From: a virus
Direction: 5' to 3' (one strand)
Virus record (IMG/VR): IMGVR_UViG_3300007344_008336
Span: 1 to 23,228 of that record
DNA: 23,228 nt
Part shown: piece after piece, positions 1 to 5,900 of the stretch
Layout: each line of letters starts with the position of its first letter
Position numbering within the stretch: the first letter of the stretch is position 1
Program-made: the position numbers and the translations under genes
The notes under the pieces: model-generated
The model's input: only the letters and a program-made list of their open reading frames with translations
The model's database searches: none
Told to the model about the DNA's origin: nothing

Positions 1-30
1 CAGAGACAGGCTGTTATGATGCGCGCCGTT

Positions 31-120
31 GGAGAGATGCCAGAGTGGCCGAATGGGACGGATTCGAAATCCGTTGTACCTTCACCGGTACCTAGGGTTC
101 GAATCCCTATCTCTCCGCCA
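31..120 (+). tRNA. tRNA-Ser (anticodon CGA), 3' CCA encoded
   Basis: A complete class II tRNA. The acceptor strands GGAGAGA and TCTCTCC pair and are followed by G and an encoded CCA. The anticodon stem ACGGA/TCCGT holds loop TTCGAAA, so the anticodon is CGA (reads UCG serine codons). A long variable arm follows, then a T-arm with GGTTCGAATCCC. Its 3' end is the integration target: the last 20-26 bases recur at 11693-11712 and 22085-22113, so the gene itself is left intact by insertion. Confidence 0.97.
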
Positions 121-123
121 TTA
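95..123 (+). repeat. att copy 1 (3' end of tRNA-Ser, left end of element 1)
   Basis: The last bases of the tRNA plus TTA. This 29-bp stretch is identical to 22085-22113, and its last 20 bases (TCCCTATCTCTCCGCCATTA) are identical to 11693-11712. Direct repeats of a tRNA 3' end are the usual footprint of tyrosine-recombinase integration, and a tyrosine integrase lies at 10083-11594. Confidence 0.85.
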
Positions 124-129
124 CATCTA

Positions 130-164
130 AAGCCTCGTAAGTCTCTGATTTATGGGGCTTTTTT
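130..164 (+). terminator. rho-independent terminator for tRNA-Ser, supplied by element 1
   Basis: AAGCCTC (130-136) pairs with GGGGCTT (154-160), with one G-T pair, and six T follow. It lies inside the inserted element, so the element appears to replace the original tRNA terminator. Equivalent hairpins follow the other two att copies. Confidence 0.65.
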
Positions 165-183
165 GTGCGTGATGATTTTCTCG

Positions 184-207
184 TTTGCCCACTCAGTTTG
201 CCCACTC
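184..207 (+). repeat. integrase arm-type repeat, left end of element 1
   Basis: Two copies of TTTGCCCACTC separated by AG. The same 24 bp occurs at 11610-11633 in the same orientation. Here the repeat begins 60 bp after the att core; at the other end it stops 59 bp before the core. Arm-site function is inferred from position and symmetry. Confidence 0.65.
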
Positions 208-215
208 GGCTGAGG

Positions 216-407
216 TCAATTGTCGTAGAAGACAGCAGAGAGCGAAGAGGCCTTTAGAATTTCTACCGATCTTTGGCAGTCGGCGTAAGCGACGTAGCTT
301 TCGCTGCTCCGTGCAATCGCCTTCCCGTTGCTGGCGTAGTAAATCCAGTACCAATGGCCGGAGGCGTCTTTCTTCTGCCAGTAGCATGGATAGGTGACTT
401 GGGCCAT
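216..407 (-). CDS. DUF1508 (YegP-like) small protein
   Basis: A 63-aa protein. The aromatic-rich core, with CYWQKKDASGHWYWIYYASNGKAIARS followed by a second strand-rich half, matches one DUF1508 repeat (K-D-x-x-G-x-W-x-W-x-x-x-x-x-N-G-x-x-I-A-x-S). E. coli YegP carries two such repeats; this has one. The biochemical role of the family is not established. The start at 407 is chosen over an in-frame codon at 500 because AAGGAGAG lies just upstream of this ATG. It is transcribed toward the tRNA and is the first gene of element 1. The structured region 484-706 lies upstream of it. Confidence 0.75.
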   Translation of the reverse strand: MAQVTYPCYWQKKDASGHWYWIYYASNGKAIARSSESYVAYADCQRSVEILKASSLSAVFYDN

Positions 408-483
408 AAAACTCTCCTTGCATGTTGGTTGTTGCCTGAGAGTAGACATGACTAGTTGGATTTCAAGGGTCTCGTTATTAATC

Positions 484-706
484 GTCAGCGCCGCTGACAA
501 GTGATTCCCTCTGACCGAAGGTCAACTAACCCAACAGTGGGAACACTGCCATCCTCCCGGATGTACCTCGATCCATACCCTGTACCCACAGAACCAGCCT
601 TTGGCTCTTGATCTATTGAAATGGCAAGATTGATAGCTAGACGCTATCTAAGGACTCACTGGCGACGGAACGTCGAGAGGATATCAACTTGAAAGCTCAC
701 GCTTTC
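484..706. ncRNA. multi-hairpin structured region, copy A (strand unresolved)
   Basis: Closely spaced short perfect hairpins. Stems (loops) are GTCAGC/GCTGAC (GCC) 484-498, TGACC/GGTCA (GAA) 512-524, CAGTG/CACTG (GGAA) 535-548, CATCC/GGATG (TCCC) 550-563, AGCC/GGCT (TTT) 596-606, GATAGC/GCTATC (TAGAC) 632-648, CGACG/CGTCG (GAA) 663-675 and GAAAGC/GCTTTC (TCAC) 691-706. The unpaired blocks CCACAGAACC (586-595) and CTTGATCT (607-614) recur in the same order at 4373-4382 and 4392-4399. The CATCC/GGATG hairpin corresponds to CCACC/GGTGG at 4307-4320 with the same TCCC loop, so two of five pairs differ by compensatory change. Either strand could be transcribed; purine-rich loops (GGGA, GTGA) lean slightly toward the minus strand. 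It could be a non-coding RNA or a Pseudomonas intergenic repeat. No protein reading is supported. Confidence 0.5.
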
Positions 707-737
707 GGGTAGGGCTATGACAGTGGCTGCGCTGTGT

Positions 738-764
738 GCTTTATATATTGCAACGTTATATAGG
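738..764 (+). promoter_or_regulatory. possible sigma-70 promoter for the 905 gene
   Basis: A perfect -10 TATAAT (759-764) lies 15 bp after a weak -35 TTGCAA (738-743). It sits in an AT-rich stretch that also holds an inverted TATATA pair (732-737 and 747-752). The short spacer lowers confidence. It would give a leader of about 130 nt. Confidence 0.35.
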
Positions 765-904
765 TACTTATAATTACATCCACTTGTATGCACGCATACC
801 CCAATAAAATCAATTGGTTAGCGCTACGCAGGAATGGAACGCGATAGCACAGTGCCAACGCGGGGAGTAACCTGCTAATTCCTTCTCGCAATCAAGGACA
901 GACA

Positions 905-1705
905 ATGAGCATCTACGGTGTCGAAGAGTACCTAGCACGAGCGAAGACTTTCATTGCTGCTGGAGACGAGAGCTCTTTGAGGCATGCCTGCCTTGAGCTG
1001 AGGTTTTGCCTTGAGAGCATCGTTTACCAGAGACTCCGGAAGATAGGCGATAAGCTACCAAGGTCAGTCTACAAGTCTTGGCAGCCTCAAAAGGCGCTCA
1101 AGCTTCTACTCAGCTTTGAGCCGCGTGCTGATCAGGATGTAACGCTCGACATCTGCATCGACACTGTAGACGGTAAGCCTTCCGGCGACTGGAAACGTAT
1201 CGGCGATTACAAAATGTTCTCCGTGAAGTGGCTGAACAAGTCCTACAACAAGCTTGGGAAGTTCCTGCACCTCACCTCGCTGGCCGAAGAGGAGACTCCG
1301 CCTCAAATCAATCCGGTCGACTTACAAGAAATCTACGATGAAATCGAGCGTGTGTCCTCAGCCAGTCTTGTTCTGACGATGAACTCAATAACGGTCGTGA
1401 CCTGCGCGGTGTGCGGGACAGACATGTACGTAAGTCACTCTCAGATTGAGGAGGGATCAGTAGTTGAATGCTACAAAGAGTCCTGCGGAGCAAAGCACAA
1501 CCTAGTGAAGATTGATGAAGATCGGTTCACGGCTAATCGTATCGGCTTCAAAACCGTACCTTGTAAAGCATGCGGAGAAGATTTCTCAATTGAGTCAGTT
1601 GAGCATGGGGCGTTGAAGGACTGCTGGAGTTGTGGGCAATCGCATATTGTTGGATGGGGTTACGGAATATGGCCGATTGCTGATAAGGACGCTGCTGGCG
1701 GTTGA
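905..1705 (+). CDS. zinc-ribbon protein of unknown function
   Basis: A 266-aa protein. Residues 1-75 form a helical region (YLARAKTFIAAGDESSLRHA onward) like the N-terminal part of many uncharacterised bacterial proteins in accessory regions. The C-terminal half holds two four-cysteine clusters: C167-x2-C170 with C189-x4-C194, and C220-x2-C223 with C240-x2-C243. These are consistent with two treble-clef or zinc-ribbon modules that bind nucleic acid or protein. No signal peptide or membrane segment is seen. The start has AAGGA about 8 nt upstream. It stands alone on this strand between structured region A and the recombinase. I do not recognise a named family. Confidence 0.75.
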   Translation: MSIYGVEEYLARAKTFIAAGDESSLRHACLELRFCLESIVYQRLRKIGDKLPRSVYKSWQPQKALKLLLSFEPRADQDVTLDICIDTVDGKPSGDWKRIGDYKMFSVKWLNKSYNKLGKFLHLTSLAEEETPPQINPVDLQEIYDEIERVSSASLVLTMNSITVVTCAVCGTDMYVSHSQIEEGSVVECYKESCGAKHNLVKIDEDRFTANRIGFKTVPCKACGEDFSIESVEHGALKDCWSCGQSHIVGWGYGIWPIADKDAAGG

Positions 1706-1927
1706 ATACCGTCAAACCATGCGCCGCCGCCTGAGAAACATGTGCTACGCAGTGGAGCTTGAGTTTTCAGTCAGGAAAAATAAGCCATGACGCGGTGACT
1801 TGCCGGAGCTGTTAAACAGGCTGCGAGGACAGGGCAGGTAAAGCTGACTAAAGCAAAAATAAGACGCACCTGAGCACGCTCCTGACAGGCGTTGAGCTGA
1901 GTGCTGTCACTTGGTATCAAATGCAAC

Positions 1928-1947
1928 GAAACCCGCTCAAGGCGGGC
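1928..1947 (-). terminator. possible terminator of the serine recombinase gene
   Basis: CCCGC (1932-1936) pairs with GCGGG (1942-1946) around a five-base loop. Read on the minus strand it is followed by TTTCGTT, a weak U-tract. It lies about 20 bp past the recombinase stop. The rest of 1706-1968 holds no gene that I can support. Confidence 0.35.
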
Positions 1948-1968
1948 TCTGTGGGGCGTTACATCACG

Positions 1969-2688
1969 CTATTTCATTGGAAGTGGAACACCTAGACGGG
2001 ACATCAGACGCTTAACTGTCATGGGCTGGAAAGCACTACCCCGCTCGGTGGTGATGCCTTTGGCATTCAAGCACTTCGCGATAGCTGCGAAGGTGGGTTG
2101 CCCATCGTACAAGCATGCCTTTAGCTCAGCCTCCAGAGCCTTTGCACGAGCATTGGCATTCAGCGCCTTTGCAGCCACAGCAGCACCATTGCCCACAGCC
2201 CATGCTTTGCTACGGCCAGCGTCACGCCGGGCGATTTTCTGGCGAGCCTCCTCACCCTTGGATGTATCAGTGAGTGCGAGTTGTTTTAACTCGTCCAGAC
2301 CATCCTTTGTACGCTTTCGAATCTTTACCAGCTCTTCCTCGGCCAGGAGCGACTTAATGTTGCGTACCAAGCCACTGCTGTGAACATCCTCAGCCTCGAT
2401 GAACGTGTATTTCTTTTGCAGGGTGACGAAGTGCGCGTGATCACGGGTAAGCCTATCCACTCGATGCACAACGACCGGGCAAGCCAATCCTTTTGCCATC
2501 GCAAGAGCGAGACGACACTGAGGGCGCTCCTGGGGATCTACGCTACCGGATACGCCTTCGTCCGTGAACTGAGCAACGATCTCCCATCCATTTGCCTCAG
2601 CGGCGATCCTGATAGCGGCGAACTGACCACCCACCGAGAGGCATTGGTCATCGGTCGACATCCTCGCGTAAGCCACTACCTGTTTCAT
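1969..2688 (-). CDS. serine recombinase / resolvase family
   Basis: A 239-aa protein. The N-terminal resolvase domain has YARMSTDDQ with the catalytic serine at position 11 and arginine at 9, then HRVDRLTRD and the E-helix (EELVKIRKRTKDGLDEL). The C-terminal part is alanine-rich and ends in a helix-turn-helix-like segment (TFAAIAKCLNAKGITTERG...MTVKRLMSRLG). It is larger than Tn3-type resolvases and much smaller than large phage serine integrases. The start at 2688 is preferred over an upstream in-frame codon at 2721 because GGGGGAGGCG sits just upstream. It may form an operon with the 72-aa gene at 2756-2974, 67 bp upstream. It could be cargo, an inversion or resolution enzyme, or an additional mobility gene; the tRNA insertion is better explained by the tyrosine integrase at 10083-11594. 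Confidence 0.85.
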   Translation of the reverse strand: MKQVVAYARMSTDDQCLSVGGQFAAIRIAAEANGWEIVAQFTDEGVSGSVDPQERPQCRLALAMAKGLACPVVVHRVDRLTRDHAHFVTLQKKYTFIEAEDVHSSGLVRNIKSLLAEEELVKIRKRTKDGLDELKQLALTDTSKGEEARQKIARRDAGRSKAWAVGNGAAVAAKALNANARAKALEAELKACLYDGQPTFAAIAKCLNAKGITTERGSAFQPMTVKRLMSRLGVPLPMK

Positions 2689-2755
2689 TGACTCGCCTCC
2701 CCCAAATCCATCGAGAGGCAATCATAACATATTGCTGACGGTCGACAACGATATG

Positions 2756-2974
2756 TTAATGGTCTTCCCGACGAAGGGATTTGATTGCTGCGGTTATGTT
2801 TTCGGCGTTCTGGTCCAACGTTTGAAGTGCGCCACTAATGTTGATGTGAGCAGCCTCTGCCCCCTCTTCTCGAAGCCACAGGGATATTTCTTCGATACAT
2901 GCCCGGATGCCATCTTGATTGATGGTGATCAGCTCTATGGCATCAGCAGCAGTTTCAGCATCTTGATCGTTCAT
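2756..2974 (-). CDS. small acidic helical protein, unknown
   Basis: A 72-aa protein, strongly acidic and predicted all-helical, with spaced hydrophobics (IELITINQDGIRACIEEISLWL and AHINISGALQTLDQNAENI). AAGGATG lies 9 nt before the ATG. It precedes the serine recombinase gene on the same strand. A reading frame on the opposite strand over the same region is cysteine-rich and lacks a good ribosome site, so this strand is preferred. It resembles small phage accessory proteins that form coiled dimers, but I recognise no family. Confidence 0.5.
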   Translation of the reverse strand: MNDQDAETAADAIELITINQDGIRACIEEISLWLREEGAEAAHINISGALQTLDQNAENITAAIKSLRREDH

Positions 2975-3337
2975 GCCCGGTCATCCTTGATGGTGTGGTG
3001 TAGAAACACTAGACCATCGGTGAGCTGGCCGGGGCTGGGTGTTGCCGCGCTGTAGAAAACGGTGATCTGAGCGCCGGAATGGGTATTTTTGAGCGAAAAC
3101 CTCAATTTGAACGCAACCAGCGGAAAACGCTTAATCGATCTCGCCTACAAGCCACGGATACACTGGGCTCCAGCCCTATTGCCTTAGAACTCCGTTCTTG
3201 GGGGAGCCACTCACGCGGGAGGTTTCCAGGGGGTTTTGGGTAGGTATTGGGATGTTTCAACGGAGGTTTCTGTAACCATAGTCAGGCACTAAGCCATCAG
3301 TTACTATCTGCGCCATTGGCTACCGCAAGGGAATTGT
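2975..3337. other. 363-bp divergent intergenic region
   Basis: It separates the minus-strand 72-aa gene from the plus-strand AbiJ-like gene, so it should hold two outward promoters; none is close to consensus. A few short hairpins are present: GTGT-AGAA-ACAC near 2998, GGGCT-CC-AGCCC near 3168 and AGAAC-TCC-GTTCT near 3187. These recall the structured regions at 484 and 4211, but the conserved blocks CCACAGAACC and CTTGATCT are absent. No gene is seen. Confidence 0.4.
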
Positions 3338-4201
3338 ATGTCTGACGATATGAACCACTTGAGTTTTTCACAGCGCATGGGCCAAGTACCAGCGGTAAAA
3401 GTCGCACAAGTTGATAGCATTGATACAGCTCTAAAAAACTCTCTCTGGAACGTGCTGACACTTAAGTGTTTTTCTGGATATTATGCTAAAGAAAGAGTTT
3501 ATCCGGATAGGCTTCGCACTTCAAACTTCAAGGATTTTGCCGAAAAACTCTATAGCGATTTTTACAAAGCCCCTGTGGATACAATACCCAGCGCATGGTC
3601 TAGCCTTAAAACAACCATGAAAGAAAGCTACTTCAAGATGAGCTGGCATCGAACCTACAGCTTTATAGAGTTCATTGTAAAAATGAATTACAACGGGACC
3701 AAACAAACACTCATCGACGAATTCAATATCGTATTGACGCGTGAAAACTCGGCTTACCGCTTTGCCGCAGAAAAATTAATCCAAATTACATCTAAAAATG
3801 AAATAGAAGAGATTGAGCGAGCAATAGCCAACTCGGACCAATACGCTGGGGTTAAAACTCACATCCAAACATCGCTTGGTTTCCTAACAGACAAGCTGAA
3901 CCCGGATTACCGAAACTCGATTAAAGAATCAATCAGTGCGGTCGAGTCTCTGGCAAAGAAACTCGTTGGCGATGATAAAGCTACGCTAGGTCAGGCGCTC
4001 AAAGTACTGGAAAAGCATCACAACCTTCACCCAAGTCTCAAGACTGCCTTCTCCGCACTGTACGGGTATACCAACGATGCGAGCGGCATTCGTCACTCCT
4101 TGATGGATAACGAATCAGCACTTACCCAAGCAGATGCTAGGTTCATGCTCATCTGCTGTTCAGCGTTCATTAACTTTGCCATCGATAGCACGAAGAGTTA
4201 A
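3338..4201 (+). CDS. AbiJ-NTD4 / HEPN-like abortive infection protein
   Basis: A 287-aa cytoplasmic protein. Residues 8-120 (FSQRMGQVP...KVAQVDSIDTALKNSLWNVL) match the N-terminal domain called AbiJ_NTD4, known from the lactococcal phage-resistance protein AbiJ and relatives. The C-terminal part (about 190-287) is helical, with the family motif GIRHSLMD (RH at 252-253) and a final CSAFINFAID segment, as in HEPN-like toxins. In this family the C-terminal domain is thought to act as an RNase or toxin triggered by phage infection; that role is inferred here. AAGGGAA precedes the ATG. It is a single gene without a partner antitoxin on its strand, and structured region B starts about 10 bp after its stop. 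The A+T-richer composition than the tail genes of element 2 suggests separate acquisition. Confidence 0.8.
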   Translation: MSDDMNHLSFSQRMGQVPAVKVAQVDSIDTALKNSLWNVLTLKCFSGYYAKERVYPDRLRTSNFKDFAEKLYSDFYKAPVDTIPSAWSSLKTTMKESYFKMSWHRTYSFIEFIVKMNYNGTKQTLIDEFNIVLTRENSAYRFAAEKLIQITSKNEIEEIERAIANSDQYAGVKTHIQTSLGFLTDKLNPDYRNSIKESISAVESLAKKLVGDDKATLGQALKVLEKHHNLHPSLKTAFSALYGYTNDASGIRHSLMDNESALTQADARFMLICCSAFINFAIDSTKS

Positions 4202-4210
4202 TCCGCCAAT

Positions 4211-4484
4211 GGAGTGAGTCAACATCATACGTCACCGTATGGCTCCACCTAGTGTAGAGGTGGTAACAGCGTGAGCTGTAGAGTTGACTCACCTCTAGAG
4301 ACTATCCCACCTCCCGGTGGACGTATCGCCACAGGACTCCCAGTCCAACCGAAGCCATACATAAAGAAATCACCACAGAACCGCTTCTGCCCTTGATCTT
4401 GGATTTTTGTGCATAAAGGAATGCGTTCGCATTCAGCAGTTCATCGTCAGCGTTCGCTGACAGCTATTGCCATCACCTCCGGTG
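4211..4484. ncRNA. multi-hairpin structured region, copy B (strand unresolved)
   Basis: This region resembles 484-706. After the cloverleaf-like fold (4214-4292) come hairpins CCACC/GGTGG with loop TCCC (4307-4320), GGACT/AGTCC (4334-4346), CAGAA/TTCTG (4376-4389), GAATGC/GCATTC with loop GTTC (4419-4434), GTCAGC/GCTGAC with loop GTTC (4446-4461) and CACC/GGTG (4474-4484). Blocks CCACAGAACC (4373-4382) and CTTGATCT (4392-4399) match copy A in order and spacing. The region lies between the stop of the AbiJ-like gene and the convergent 184-aa gene, so it could be a 3' UTR of either or a separate RNA. It may be a known Pseudomonas intergenic repeat. Confidence 0.5.
4214..4292. ncRNA. 79-nt cloverleaf-like fold at the start of copy B
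   Basis: A perfect 10-bp outer stem, GTGAGTCAAC (4214-4223) with GTTGACTCAC (4283-4292), encloses three hairpins. They are ATACG/CGTAT with loop TCAC (4227-4240), CCACCT/AGGTGG with a 7-nt loop (4245-4263), and ACAGC/GCTGT with loop GTGA (4266-4279). All four stems are perfect and the joints are short. It lacks the T-loop, the D-loop and an acceptor end, so it is not a tRNA. A four-way junction is the simplest reading. Confidence 0.5.
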
Positions 4485-4601
4485 TATCAAGGTCAAGATC
4501 AAAAGCATTTTGGGTTGTGGTGATGCTGGATGTATTTACTGGTGGGCTGATCCAGAATCGGGACGATACGACTAACGTCACTCCAAGAGTGATTACACTT
4601 T

Positions 4602-4687
4602 AGTGCTTCGCACTGGCTTCTTTTCTTTCCGACGTTAATTGCTTTGATCTGTTCAGACCTACGGTCTTTCTTCTTTCCGACGTTAAT
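4602..4687. repeat. duplicated hairpin plus 17-bp direct repeat module
   Basis: TTCTTTCCGACGTTAAT occurs at 4623-4639 and at 4671-4687. Each copy is preceded by a short perfect hairpin: AGTGC/GCACT (4602-4614) before the first and AGACC/GGTCT (4655-4667) before the second. The hairpin stems differ in sequence while the following tract is identical. The second copy runs into the stop codon of the minus-strand 184-aa gene. It may be a tail of structured region B. Confidence 0.5.
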
Positions 4688-5237
4688 GAATTCCTTGAAG
4701 ACGGAACTCTCGGAGTGCTTCGCCGTATGCAAGATAATCCCCAGTTTCTCGTAACTCCTCGATGTGGCGCGGAACCTCTCTTAGCGGCGTATACGGGACG
4801 AGTGCGACGTGAGAATAGGCCAGCTTCGCCTCAATGCGTGCGTATTCCTCGTAACGCTCAAGCAGTTCTGGTCGGCGAATAAGATATGTGAACAGCCCAT
4901 GTGCAGCGTGGCGTGCAGCGGCTATCACTCTCTGGGCCTTCCGCCTTGCCATTCCAGCATCGAGAAGGGGCTGAACCTCGAAGGTACGCAAGTGGAGCGC
5001 CCCTACAACCTCATCCATGCATACATTGCAGACGTTCCCCGATTGTCCGGCACTATTGAGGCAACTACCGAAAACGATGTCGTCAAACCACTGAGGGCGA
5101 GTACCCGGGAATGACAGTTGCGCAGTTATGTGGGCAATCGGATTGGATGTACTTCCAGGCTTTCGCCCACGCTTCGTCGGCGCCGGTTGGATTGATTCTG
5201 TGTAGTCAATAAGTTTGAAAACAAATGGTATTGCCAT
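4683..5237 (-). CDS. unrecognised 184-aa protein
   Basis: A soluble 184-aa protein. The N-terminus (MAIPFVFKLIDYTESI) is followed by a basic linker (TKRGRKPGS). Two closely spaced cysteines (CNVC, about residue 72) occur mid-protein, and the second half is long, charged and helical (ARRKAQRVIAAARHAAHGLF and RPELLERYEEYARIEAKLAY). The start at 5237 is chosen because GGAG lies 8 nt upstream; an earlier in-frame ATG at 5261 has no ribosome site. A good promoter at 5382-5411 would give its own transcript with a leader of about 140 nt. The gene converges with structured region B. It looks like an accessory phage or island gene, but I recognise no family. Confidence 0.65.
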   Translation of the reverse strand: MAIPFVFKLIDYTESIQPAPTKRGRKPGSTSNPIAHITAQLSFPGTRPQWFDDIVFGSCLNSAGQSGNVCNVCMDEVVGALHLRTFEVQPLLDAGMARRKAQRVIAAARHAAHGLFTYLIRRPELLERYEEYARIEAKLAYSHVALVPYTPLREVPRHIEELRETGDYLAYGEALREFRLQGIH

Positions 5238-5381
5238 AGTTACGCTCCAGTAGTTTTTCATTTCATAGGCAGATGCCTCTGGTAATAGGGAGGGTCAAAT
5301 TCCAGACAGCACAAAACCGACGCCTGACGTTGCACTAGGGCAAGTCGAGAACGTTCGATGTTGGGTTTTAGGAAGTTGGCG

Positions 5382-5411
5382 ACAATACGCCTAATGACCC
5401 TATTTTGTCAA
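5382..5411 (-). promoter_or_regulatory. sigma-70 promoter for the 184-aa gene
   Basis: On the minus strand, a perfect -35 TTGACA (5406-5411), an 18-bp spacer and a -10 TATTGT (5382-5387). The next minus-strand start codon with a ribosome site is at 5237. Confidence 0.55.
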
Positions 5412-5443
5412 GATACTTTACACTTACAAGTTATTGTATGAGA

Positions 5444-5518
5444 CTAATTCACAAGCCCCTGTAGAGCGATTGCAGCGGCGTGGTAATCTTGCTGTGTTGC
5501 AATATCTTCGTATCTCAT
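5444..5518 (-). CDS. 24-aa small ORF, translationally coupled to the 109-aa gene
   Basis: The reading is MRYEDIATQQDYHAAAIALQ followed by GLVN and a TAG stop. Its ATG overlaps the stop of the preceding gene as ATGA, and GGAGGGA lies 6-7 nt upstream, one of the best ribosome sites in the window. The same ATGA or TAATG coupling joins the upstream genes of this operon, which supports translation. The peptide is acidic to neutral and helical, with no membrane segment. Function unknown; it would be the last gene of the tape-measure operon. Confidence 0.5.
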   Translation of the reverse strand: MRYEDIATQQDYHAAAIALQGLVN

Positions 5519-5844
5519 TGACTCCCTCCAAATATTTCACGTGTATGGCCGTGAAGCTGCCGTGCAACTTCCAACTCAGCAAACTTCCTTGAGCGGACTA
5601 AGTCAGCCTGCTGCCAGTCGTACCAGTTATTCCGCAGGCTATTTGCCTGATGCTCAATGTAGTCTCGTAGCTGAGTGGATAGTTTGCTTTCTCGCTGAAT
5701 GGCGTAGTCTGTTAGTTGCTCTATTGTCTGGGTGTACATCTTTTCATTACGGATAATCCCGAATGATGTAACACCAACATTCAACAGAACAACAACAATG
5801 GTTGTTATAAGTAATCGTTTCATCAGTTTATAATGATCACGCAC
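5515..5844 (-). CDS. small membrane-anchored protein (GTG start), spanin-like layout
   Basis: A 109-aa protein. One hydrophobic segment near the N-terminus (LLITTIVVVLLNVGVTSFGI, about residues 10-29) is followed by a charged, glutamine-rich helical region. That layout fits an inner-membrane protein with a periplasmic coiled tail, as in Rz-type i-spanins. No nested lipoprotein gene is seen, so a spanin role is only a possibility. The GTG start at 5844 is preferred because AAGGAG lies 5 nt upstream; an ATG at 5823 has none. It follows the tape-measure-like gene by 56 nt on the same strand and overlaps the 24-aa ORF. Confidence 0.65.
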   Translation of the reverse strand: MRDHYKLMKRLLITTIVVVLLNVGVTSFGIIRNEKMYTQTIEQLTDYAIQRESKLSTQLRDYIEHQANSLRNNWYDWQQADLVRSRKFAELEVARQLHGHTREIFGGSQ

Positions 5845-5900
5845 AGAGACTCCTTGATCTTTCTGATTATGTAAGGGGGAAAAGCCTGTTGTTAGCAGGC

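Noticed and set aside
484-706. CRISPR array
   Set aside because: The hairpins differ in sequence and there are no regularly spaced identical repeats; no cas genes are present.
1901-2383. Plus-strand open frame over the serine recombinase
   Set aside because: The minus strand encodes a recognisable recombinase with catalytic motifs over the same bases.
2732-3055. Plus-strand 107-codon frame opposite the 72-aa gene
   Set aside because: No ribosome site and an unlikely cysteine-rich composition; the minus-strand frame has a better start.
4214-4292. Cloverleaf as a tRNA gene
   Set aside because: No T-loop or D-loop consensus, no acceptor end, and a 10-bp outer stem.
484-4484. Retron msr-msd or group II intron as an explanation of the hairpins
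   Set aside because: No reverse transcriptase gene and no domain V-like hairpin are seen nearby.
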